Positions 16,458-22,335 of a stretch of 35,113 nucleotides of DNA are shown one piece after another. The translations under genes and the position numbers were made by a program. This stretch comes from Clostridia bacterium (GTDB taxonomy: Bacteria; Bacillota; Clostridia; Oscillospirales; Acutalibacteraceae): the NCBI GenBank assembly GCA_017430145.1, contig JAFRNP010000161.1, positions 1-35,113 of the forward strand. The letters are read 5' to 3'. How positions within the stretch are numbered: the first letter of the stretch is position 1; every line of letters begins with the position of its first letter. The notes under the pieces were generated by a model. That model made no database searches, was not told the origin of the DNA, and saw only the letters and a program-made list of their open reading frames with translations.

Positions 16458-17867
16458 TTATTCCTCGTTCTCTTCTTTCTCTTCCGCTTCCGCTGCGCCC
16501 TTCGCGGGCTTGCCTGCCGTTTTCAGGCTCTCAAAAAACGAAACGTAGGCGTTCACCCATCTGACAACGTTTTTCTCATCCGGCTTTTCCTTCAGCAGCG
16601 ATCTGATCCGGCGGAAGCGCACGACGTTTTTGCCCACGTCCAGCAGCAGGCGGCGCGCATCGGGATGCCCTACGATCTTTTTCGCCTTGTCCGTAAGGGC
16701 GCGCATACGCATGGAGGTCAGGATCTTAAAGATCCCCGCCTCATTGCCGAACATTTCAAGGTCCTCCGAGCTCACCACGTTCTCCTTGATGAAATACTCC
16801 AGGTCCTCCGTGGTCAAAAACGGGAAGACCGCCTTGATCACGGCGATCGTCGCCGCGCTGAAGCCGATCTGCTCAAAATAGTCAAACTGGTAGTTCCAGA
16901 GCGTCTCCCGGGTGAAGGCGCCGTTTTCATCCGACGCAATGCAGTTTGCAAGGATCCTGCCCGCGCGCATGGAGTAGCCGATACCGGAGCCCTTGAGCGG
17001 CACCGTCATGAACGCGGCGTCGCCGATGGCGGCGTAGCCGTCCGCCACCAGCAGGCTCAGAGGCTGGCGGATCGGGATATCGGGGGTACGCCCGCCGTAC
17101 AGCAGCGTATCTCCGATCTGCGGGGCGGCGTCCCTGAGTAAGGAAAGCTTTTCTTCGATATCCGCATCGGTCATATCATACATGGAACCGATCAGCACGT
17201 CCACATGGTCCTCGTTCGTGATCGCCCACATGATGCCGCAGAATTCGCCCGCCAATACGGAAACCAAATACTTGTGCTCCGGCTCTCCCGCCGCCTCGTT
17301 GCGGGTAAAATACGCGCGGTAGGCATGCAGCATATCAAAGCGCCCCGGTTCCTTTTCGATATTCAGGAAAGCAGGCAGGTTGCTTCTGACGGGCGAATAC
17401 AGTCCGCAGGCGTCGATCACCAGATCCGCGTACATATCCCCGTTTGCCGTTTTCACTCCCACCACGCGGCTGCCCAGCAGCATCGGGCCCAGGATCTCCA
17501 CACCGTAGTGAAACTGCACGCCCGCCCCTTCGGCAAGCCCGATCAGGTGGTCGTACAGCGCCTTGCGGTCGATCTCCACGTTGTAGGTCTCTCCGGCGTC
17601 GCCCTGCACGAGCGGCGGCAGGTCCGTTCCCGGTACCCGGAAGGAAATGGGCGTGCGCTTGACGCAGTACGCCTCCGGCACCGGGATCCCGGAGAGCTCA
17701 AAGCCGTCCAGATGGATGGAGTCCTTCTGGTCGTAGCCAAGCGCCTCCCGCTGTTTTTTTTCGTAAACCTCCACCCGGTACCCGGCTTCGGCAAGATAAT
17801 ACGCCGCAACGATCCCGCCGTGGCCGGCGCCGGCGACAATGATCCTTCTGTCCGTCATGATCGTCAT
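16458..17867 (-). CDS. FAD-dependent oxidoreductase, geranylgeranyl-reductase-like
   Basis: A 469-aa flavoprotein. The N-terminal Rossmann motif GAGHGGIVAAYYLAEAGY with a following acidic residue (VEVYEK) binds the FAD ADP moiety. DACGLYSPVRSNLP is the middle FAD motif, and the region around AIGDAAFMTVPLKGSGIGYS, with the GD dipeptide, contacts the flavin. This order fits the geranylgeranyl reductase/monooxygenase-like group; the substrate is unknown, and a role in lipid or quinone reduction is a family-based guess. A tail rich in Ala, Glu and Lys is unusual. The start is weakly supported: neither ATG (17867 or 17858) has a close ribosome binding site, while a GAAAGGAG lies about 58 nt upstream beyond a hairpin. 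Confidence 0.85.
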   Translation of the reverse strand: MTIMTDRRIIVAGAGHGGIVAAYYLAEAGYRVEVYEKKQREALGYDQKDSIHLDGFELSGIPVPEAYCVKRTPISFRVPGTDLPPLVQGDAGETYNVEIDRKALYDHLIGLAEGAGVQFHYGVEILGPMLLGSRVVGVKTANGDMYADLVIDACGLYSPVRSNLPAFLNIEKEPGRFDMLHAYRAYFTRNEAAGEPEHKYLVSVLAGEFCGIMWAITNEDHVDVLIGSMYDMTDADIEEKLSLLRDAAPQIGDTLLYGGRTPDIPIRQPLSLLVADGYAAIGDAAFMTVPLKGSGIGYSMRAGRILANCIASDENGAFTRETLWNYQFDYFEQIGFSAATIAVIKAVFPFLTTEDLEYFIKENVVSSEDLEMFGNEAGIFKILTSMRMRALTDKAKKIVGHPDARRLLLDVGKNVVRFRRIRSLLKEKPDEKNVVRWVNAYVSFFESLKTAGKPAKGAAEAEEKEENEE

Positions 17868-17880
17868 GGATCCGGAATTT

Positions 17881-17916
17881 GCATAAAAAAGGGATGAAGC
17901 TCCGGCTTTTTTATGC
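17881..17916 (-). promoter_or_regulatory. Hairpin between ribosome binding site and oxidoreductase start
   Basis: An 11-bp perfect inverted repeat (17881-17891 with 17906-17916, GCATAAAAAAG/CTTTTTTATGC) lies just upstream of the start codon. The only strong Shine-Dalgarno-like site, GAAAGGAG, is on its far side at about 17926-17933. The repeat could control translation, or the true start may differ. Confidence 0.5.
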
Positions 17917-18013
17917 CCGAATCGCTCCTTTCTTCAGATTTTCCACTCGATAATTCTGTTTTCATCTTACCGCATAAAACAGAAAAATACAAGGGAAAAA
18001 TGCAAATATTTCA

Positions 18014-18042
18014 TTGCGGCGCTGAAAAAAATATGGTATAGT
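18014..18042 (+). promoter_or_regulatory. Promoter of the phosphodiester glycosidase gene
   Basis: TTGCGG (18014-18019) and TATAGT (18037-18042) are 17 bp apart. A strong AGGAGGT ribosome binding site follows just before the start at 18081. Confidence 0.65.
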
Positions 18043-18080
18043 TTTAATATGGTTCATTTTTCCCTTCAGGAGGTACGCCC

Positions 18081-19211
18081 ATGTCCGCGAAACCGTCCCG
18101 CTTTTCTCCCGTCCTGGCGCTCTCCGCGCTGGAAACGTCCCCGGAACAGATCAAGCTCGTCGTGCGCACCCGCATGCCGATGTTCAACGTAAAGCTGGAG
18201 CTCGGCGGCGTGCGCTTCACGGACGCGTTCAACGACGAAGAACCGCTGGATCTGAAGACGCACGTCTTTTATCTGCCCAAAAAGGACCTGACGCTTAACG
18301 CGCACGTCAAGCTCCTGTTCCGTCCCCTGAAGCGTCTGGGGCTTCAGGTTTCGTGCGGCTTTCCCTTCACGGCGCAGGTCCGGACCGATCCCGAAGCCAT
18401 CATTGCACAGGACGACAACGGCCTTGTCCCCGAGGAGACCGCTTCGCGCATCCTTGCCGAGGGGCTGACCTACCGGAAGATCCGTTACAGGGACACGGAT
18501 GGAAAACCCGTGATCGTTTGCGTGCTGCAGGCGGACCCCGAAAAGATCGGCTTTTACACGGGCACGCCCTCGGACGGCTATGCTTCAAAAAACGTCCGCG
18601 CCACGATCCCGGATATGATCGCCGCCGCCGAAAAGGGCGGGATCAATGGGCTTGCCGCCGTCAACGCGGACTTTTTTGATATGTTCGGGGACCATCATCC
18701 CTCGGGACTGTGCGTCAAAAACGGCAGGACCGTGGCGAACCCGCATTCCCGCCGCCCCTTTATCGGCGTGACGAAGGCGGGGACGCCGGTCGTGGATACG
18801 CTGCAGGAAACGCCGGAGCTGCGCAGGGAACTCGCCCATGCCGTCGGGGGGCTGCAGATGCTTGTCAGAGACGGAAAGCTTTATGAGCTCTCCCTTCTGG
18901 AGCCGTTCTCATACGTCCGGCACCCACGCACCGCCGCCGGGATCACAAAGGACGGGCAGATCCTGCTGGTCGAGGTGGACGGGCGCATCCCCGCCCACTC
19001 CAACGGTGCGTCGCTTACGGACCTTGCAAAGCTTCTGATCGCCTTCGGCGCCGACCGGGCCGTCAACCTCGACGGCGGCGGCTCCAGCGCCGTATATATC
19101 AAAGAGAACGGCGAATGGAAGCTGGAGACCGTCCCGGCGGACCTGTTCCGGCCCAATGACAAGCTGATCCGGAAGGATTATAACTGCATCATTCTCTGTG
19201 AGAAAAAGTAA
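18081..19211 (+). CDS. Phosphodiester glycosidase (NAGPA-domain) protein
   Basis: A 376-aa protein with a C-terminal NAGPA-type phosphodiester glycosidase domain (about 130-372): AAVNADFFDM, an Arg-Thr-Ala-Ala-Gly strand (RTAAGITKDGQILLVEVDGR) and AVNLDGGGSSAVY. The family cleaves sugar-phosphodiester bonds, as in uncovering mannose-6-phosphate tags or removing sugars from cell-surface polymers. The first 125 residues look like a beta-rich accessory domain. There is no signal peptide or membrane anchor, odd for a family that is usually secreted or membrane-bound. The start is set by AGGAGGT. Its stop codon lies in a period-8 repeat. Confidence 0.88.
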   Translation: MSAKPSRFSPVLALSALETSPEQIKLVVRTRMPMFNVKLELGGVRFTDAFNDEEPLDLKTHVFYLPKKDLTLNAHVKLLFRPLKRLGLQVSCGFPFTAQVRTDPEAIIAQDDNGLVPEETASRILAEGLTYRKIRYRDTDGKPVIVCVLQADPEKIGFYTGTPSDGYASKNVRATIPDMIAAAEKGGINGLAAVNADFFDMFGDHHPSGLCVKNGRTVANPHSRRPFIGVTKAGTPVVDTLQETPELRRELAHAVGGLQMLVRDGKLYELSLLEPFSYVRHPRTAAGITKDGQILLVEVDGRIPAHSNGASLTDLAKLLIAFGADRAVNLDGGGSSAVYIKENGEWKLETVPADLFRPNDKLIRKDYNCIILCEKK

Positions 19212-19235
19212 TAAAGTAAGAAAGTATAAAAGTAA
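19204..19235. repeat. Period-8 repeat beginning in a stop codon
   Basis: Four successive 8-bp units of the form NAAAGTAN (19204-19211, 19212-19219, 19220-19227, 19228-19235). The TAA stop of the phosphodiester glycosidase gene is the end of the first unit. Confidence 0.8.
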
Positions 19236-19614
19236 CAAATGATGGCGGGCTCTGCCCGCACCCGATCATAGAAGGGGTCGTGGGCAACGTCAACGACTCA
19301 TGGCGGTTGGGCGAGGTCAATCACGGGGACTGTTATCCCGATTGATGCAAGTCAAGCGGGAAACTGTCCCCTGATGGACCGAGCGGTCCTGTTGCTTCTT
19401 CTATTATGCTGTTGACATTGGGGCCGTGGAAAAACGGCGGTCTCCTATGATCATCGCCGCGTTAAGCGGCGATCCGGATCTGTTACTTTGTTACTTTATT
19501 ACTTTTCAACTTTTTTTGAATTCCGCTTGCCTCCCCATTCAGAATATGCTAAAATCATTTCATGCAGATAAAAGAGAAAGGAACACGGTACCGGCGGTAC
19601 CGAAAGGCTGAGCT
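19236..19614. other. Repeat-rich intergenic region before the pyrophosphatase gene
   Basis: No gene is seen. The stretch holds a GCGGGC-TCT-GCCCGC hairpin near 19246, a REP-like copy at 19317-19345 with a partly inverted companion near 19356-19377, and a second period-8 TTACTTTN array near 19480-19512. A ribosome binding site could not be assigned clearly for the next gene, although GAAAGG precedes it. Confidence 0.6.
19317..19377. repeat. REP-like element, isolated copy
   Basis: The 29-bp unit at 19317-19345 differs from the units at 27444 and 27487 at only two positions. An inverted, shorter companion containing AACTGTCCCCTGAT follows. The GGGGACNGTT core flanked by TCAATCA/TGATTGA recalls REP-type repeats linked to Y1 (IS200/IS605-like) transposases. 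No transposase is in the window. Confidence 0.7.
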
Positions 19615-20169
19615 ATGAGCAACATCTGGCATTCCATTGCGCCGTCGCGCATCACCCCCGAGGATTTCATTGCGGTCGTGGAGATCCCCAAGGGCAGCAA
19701 AAACAAATACGAGCTGGACAAGGAGACCGGCATGATCATCCTTGACCGCACGCTCTACACCTCCACCCACTATCCCGCAAACTACGGGTTCATCCCCCGC
19801 ACCTACGCCGACGACTACGATCCGCTGGACGTGCTGGTGCTGTCCTCCGAATCTCTGCACCCGCTGACACTCGTGCGCTGCTACCCCATCGGCGTGATCA
19901 AGATGCTCGACAACGGGCGCGGCGACGAAAAGATCATCGCGGTCCCGTTCTCCGACCCCATGTATTCCAGCTACCGCAGCATTTTTGCGCTGCCGCGCCA
20001 CACCTACGACGAGATGTCCCACTTTTTCTCTGTGTACAAGACGCTGGAGAAAAAGGAGACCGTCGTGGACGAGGTGCAGGATCGCGACGCCGCGGTCAGC
20101 ATCATTGCCGCCGCGATCCGCAATTATGAGGAGAAGTTCGGCGACGCAAACGAAAAAGAAGACGAATAA
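19615..20169 (+). CDS. ppa: Inorganic pyrophosphatase, family I
   Basis: A 184-aa soluble enzyme that hydrolyses pyrophosphate to two phosphates, pulling biosynthetic reactions forward. The fold markers are present: VEIPKGSKNKYELD near residue 22, YPANYGFIPRTYADD, and the Mg2+-binding DDYDPLDVLVL with the DxDPxD aspartates, followed by an MLDNGRGDEKIIAVP segment. Its length matches bacterial family I enzymes. It is followed after 16 bp by the RbsD/FucU gene, so the two probably form an operon. The C-terminal tail is unusually acidic and charged. Confidence 0.95.
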   Translation: MSNIWHSIAPSRITPEDFIAVVEIPKGSKNKYELDKETGMIILDRTLYTSTHYPANYGFIPRTYADDYDPLDVLVLSSESLHPLTLVRCYPIGVIKMLDNGRGDEKIIAVPFSDPMYSSYRSIFALPRHTYDEMSHFFSVYKTLEKKETVVDEVQDRDAAVSIIAAAIRNYEEKFGDANEKEDE

Positions 20170-20185
20170 AAAAGGAGCGAGTCAG

Positions 20186-20623
20186 ATGTTAAAAGGTATC
20201 CCGAAGATCCTCTCCCCCGAACTGTTGAAGGTCCTGTGCGAAATGGGCCACGGCGACGAGCTGGTGCTGGCGGACGGCAACTTCCCAAGTGAGAGCGTGG
20301 GCAAAAATGCGATCGTCGTGCGCATGGACGGCCACGGCGTACCGGAGCTGCTGGACGCGATCCTGACCGTCTTTCCGCTGGACGCCTACGTGAGCGCCCC
20401 GGCGGGGCTCATGGCGGTGGCGGCGGGCGACACCTGCCCCACGCCCGAGATCTGGCAGCGGTACGATGAGATCCTCTGCGCCCACGAGCCGGACAACCAT
20501 CAGGTGGAAATGATCGAGCGCTTCGCGTTTTACGAGCGGGCGAAAAAGGCCTACGCCATTATCGCCACCGGCGAAGAGGCGATCTACGCCAACATCCTGC
20601 TGAAAAAAGGCGTTGTGAAATAA
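20186..20623 (+). CDS. RbsD/FucU-family sugar mutarotase
   Basis: A 145-aa protein of the RbsD/FucU fold, which interconverts anomers of ribose or fucose. MLKGIPKILSPELLKVLCEMGHGDELVLADGNFP carries the family His and Asp near the N-terminus, and the C-terminus YANILLKKGVV is typical of FucU-like members. The start at 20186 is supported by AAAGGAG 8 bp upstream; longer frames run into ppa. No fucose or ribose catabolic gene is nearby, and pairing with a pyrophosphatase is unusual. It directly abuts MNT/HEPN remnants, with the stop codon at the junction. Confidence 0.88.
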   Translation: MLKGIPKILSPELLKVLCEMGHGDELVLADGNFPSESVGKNAIVVRMDGHGVPELLDAILTVFPLDAYVSAPAGLMAVAAGDTCPTPEIWQRYDEILCAHEPDNHQVEMIERFAFYERAKKAYAIIATGEEAIYANILLKKGVVK

Positions 20624-20632
20624 TGATACAAG

Positions 20633-20755
20633 ATAGGAGCGATTTGCCGCAGCTTTATAATCTCCGACGTCGATCAATACGTTTGCTGACGCTAATCGCT
20701 CTTTGGCGACATCTAATCTATGTTTTGAAAGTCCAACGATTCTGTCGTCAAGCAA
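20633..20755 (-). pseudogene. HEPN-domain protein, N-terminal fragment
   Basis: The first 41 residues, beginning MLDDRIVGLSKHRLDVAKERL and containing GDYKAAANRSY, match the opening helices of HEPN toxins of MNT/HEPN pairs (by eye). The next residues come from antisense of the RbsD/FucU gene end, so the HEPN gene is cut off before the usual catalytic Rx4-6H region. It overlaps the upstream fragment by 8 nt, as expected for an original operon. Confidence 0.65.
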
Positions 20756-20966
20756 CCCTGACGCCCTCCCTTATCACATTTTGATAGAAAGGCAGTACGT
20801 CAAGATACTTCGTAAAGGTTTCAATATCCTTGACGGTGACGGAGATCAGCAGATCGTGCGCAAGTCCCGAATCGTGATAGGGCATAAAGTACTGCGGGAA
20901 GCTGCGGCTTTCAAACGGCGCAATATAGCTGAAATCGGGCTGATTATCGGTAAAGCAACCAGTCAT
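20748..20966 (-). pseudogene. Nucleotidyltransferase (MNT-type) C-terminal fragment
   Basis: A 72-aa frame ending DVLPFYQNVIREGVRVA, which resembles the C-terminus of minimal nucleotidyltransferases paired with HEPN proteins. The catalytic GSxxxG and DxD part is missing. Its stop overlaps the HEPN fragment start. It is read as the relic of a toxin-antitoxin or tRNA-modifying pair, not an active gene. The match is from memory of family sequences. Confidence 0.5.
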
Positions 20967-21054
20967 GTTTGCCTTTTCTACTTGACTGTTCTTTTTTTAT
21001 GAACAGGAGGTATGCTTCCTTAACCCCCCGTAATAACTGACCAAAGCAATAGCA

Positions 21055-21082
21055 GCGGTGAGAGCGATCTCGCCGTTTTTTT
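21055..21082 (+). terminator. Intrinsic terminator-like hairpin upstream of the RNA gene
   Basis: CGGTGAG and CTCGCCG pair around an AGCGAT loop and are followed by a run of seven T. It faces rightward. The natural gene to end here would be the ppa-RbsD/FucU transcript, although the remnants lie between. Confidence 0.6.
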
Positions 21083-21125
21083 ATATATTTGTTCGGGTAT
21101 TTCATCCAAATTCTTCATAAAACAC

Positions 21126-21154
21126 TTGACAAGAAAACAAATGTTCTATACAAT
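21126..21154 (+). promoter_or_regulatory. Consensus promoter of the non-coding RNA
   Basis: TTGACA (21126-21131) and TACAAT (21149-21154) are separated by 17 bp. No open reading frame of size follows; a folded transcript and terminator do. Confidence 0.8.
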
Positions 21155-21160
21155 GATATT

Positions 21161-21412
21161 TGTAGTATTGTGTCGATTTGCCAGATACTACCACAATAGA
21201 ATAACAGTCTGAAACCTTATTGAATTAAGAGGAAAGCCGACGGAGAGCTGACAATCTCCGCACGACCGGAGAAACGACGTCTGACGCCGGTTTGTTACGG
21301 ACACATTGGTTTCTGAATTTCAGAAAGCCGTTACATAGGTTCAGCACGAAGCAGCGAAGAGAATGAAATGTTCTCCCGTCTTTTTAAGTGCTGTCTGTGT
21401 AACGGCTTTTTT
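21161..21412 (+). ncRNA. Probable structured non-coding RNA, unassigned
   Basis: A transcript of about 250 nt is bounded by a consensus promoter and an intrinsic terminator. Visible pairings: GTAGTAT (21162-21168) with ATACTAC (21185-21191), or alternatively TATTGTG (21166-21172) with CACAATA (21192-21198); GAAACC (21211-21216) with GGTTTC (21308-21313), enclosing the hairpins 21241-21246/21255-21260 and 21265-21269/21287-21291; then a three-tiered terminal hairpin, 21327-21335/21398-21406, 21342-21347/21388-21393 and 21359-21363/21371-21375. No long frame exists. I compared it by memory with 6S, RNase P, SRP, tmRNA and common riboswitches and found no convincing match. The 5' end is a prediction. 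Confidence 0.7.
21327..21412 (+). terminator. Terminator of the non-coding RNA
   Basis: GCCGTTACA (21327-21335) pairs with TGTAACGGC (21398-21406), followed by six T. Inner stems CAGCAC/GTGCTG and GAGAA/TTCTC extend the hairpin. Confidence 0.85.
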
Positions 21413-21431
21413 GTTTATTTAGATATCTTTT

Positions 21432-21761
21432 TTATGGATCGATTTCGGAAAGCATCCGCAGTTGATCGCGTTTTCCATAGATCACGGCGAGGACGTAAAC
21501 CTTTTTCGCCGATTCTTCTACCCGATAGTACACAATGAAGTTTTTTACGATCAGCCTGCGGAGTCCGCGCGAATGCCACGGTTCCTCGTCAACCGTTTTG
21601 ATTCTTCCCGGCATTTCCGATAACGTGCTGATCTCACGGCGGATCGTCCGGATATATTTCAGCGCTGTCTCCGGCGCTGATAACGTCCCCGCGATATAGT
21701 CGCGCAATTCGATCAGATCGGCAACGGCATCCGGCGTCATGACGATCTCATAAGATCCCAT
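21432..21761 (-). CDS. RelE/ParE-family toxin
   Basis: A 109-aa protein with the RelE/ParE fold signatures: N-terminal YEIVMTPDAVADLIEL followed by a helical hairpin, a central RGLRRLIVKNFIVYYRV strand pair and C-terminal VYVLAVIYGKRD. RelE members cut mRNA in the ribosome, while ParE members poison gyrase; sequence alone does not separate them here. It starts at the last base of the antitoxin gene (1-bp overlap), the usual coupled order. The C-terminus ends soon after the core fold. It is read toward the terminator of the RNA gene. Confidence 0.88.
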   Translation of the reverse strand: MGSYEIVMTPDAVADLIELRDYIAGTLSAPETALKYIRTIRREISTLSEMPGRIKTVDEEPWHSRGLRRLIVKNFIVYYRVEESAKKVYVLAVIYGKRDQLRMLSEIDP

Positions 21762-22057
21762 CAGGCAAGGCTCCCTTCCAGTTCGTCAAAAACCTGATCG
21801 AAGGGGCTGCCCTGCCCGGAAAGAGATTGCTCAAAGCTATGCTGCAGCTTTGCATTCAACTCCTCTTTCGTCATGGCGTCCAGCGTTTTCGGCTCCTGCG
21901 GAACCGTCAGAGTGAACGGAACGCCATGTCTGTATATGATTTGCCGGTAAAGAGAATTAATGACAACGGAAACGGGTATGCCGAGCTTTTGAAGAATATC
22001 TTCCGCCTCGGTTTTAACGTTCCATTCTACACGCGCACTGACTGTTGCGTCTTTCAT
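21761..22057 (-). CDS. RelB/DinJ-family antitoxin
   Basis: A 98-aa antitoxin beginning MKDATVSARVEWNVKTEAEDIL, a ribbon-helix-helix DNA-binding N-terminus with the LGIPVSVVINSLYRQI helix typical of RelB/DinJ. The C-terminal half (from about residue 50) is acidic and helical, suited to wrapping the toxin. The start is set by AGGTGGT upstream; a longer frame from 22180 passes through the promoter and is rejected. It overlaps the toxin gene by one base. A dyad sits between its -35 and -10, consistent with autorepression. Confidence 0.88.
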   Translation of the reverse strand: MKDATVSARVEWNVKTEAEDILQKLGIPVSVVINSLYRQIIYRHGVPFTLTVPQEPKTLDAMTKEELNAKLQHSFEQSLSGQGSPFDQVFDELEGSLA

Positions 22058-22079
22058 AATAGCACCACCTTTCAAAATG

Positions 22080-22108
22080 ATTGTATCACAATGTTGTGCA
22101 GATTGCAA
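22080..22108 (-). promoter_or_regulatory. Promoter and operator of the toxin-antitoxin pair
   Basis: On the minus strand, TTGCAA (22108-22103) and TACAAT (22085-22080) are 17 bp apart. Inside the spacer is a perfect dyad CACAA-TG-TTGTG (22087-22098), and TTGTAT/ATACAA arms flank it. This is where a RelB-type repressor would bind. Confidence 0.75.
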
Positions 22109-22255
22109 TACAAATATGCAAAACAATTCATAATACGCGGAACCCACGTGACAGCTTTGCAGCTCCGCTGAAAGTGTCATAGTAGGTTACGCACTTTGAA
22201 AAGATGGGTAACAGAAAGCGCTGACAGGTGGACTTACCGAAATTTTAGTTACAAT

Positions 22256-22308
22256 GACCGCCCCTTCGGGCACCTTCCTTACGTCGGGTGTCCGAAGCGG
22301 TCTTTTTT
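22256..22308 (+). terminator. Orphan rightward terminator
   Basis: The stem is built from GACCG (22256-22260)/CGGTC (22298-22302), CTTCGG (22264-22269)/CCGAAG (22292-22297) and CACC (22271-22274)/GGTG (22287-22290), followed by TTTTTT. It is a textbook terminator for rightward transcription, yet both neighbouring genes run leftward and no rightward gene precedes it. Confidence 0.75.
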
Positions 22309-22335
22309 CTTTTTTCCGAAATCGCTGACCTTGCG

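Noticed and set aside
21161-21412. Assignment of the RNA to 6S, RNase P, SRP RNA, tmRNA or a common riboswitch
   Set aside because: A GAGGAAAG string recalls RNase P, but the rest of the conserved core and the length do not fit; the ends do not pair as in 6S RNA; no other consensus was recognised.
21761-22180. Longer antitoxin starting at 22180
   Set aside because: The extra 41 codons cover the promoter and operator, and the RelB-like homology begins at the Met at 22057.
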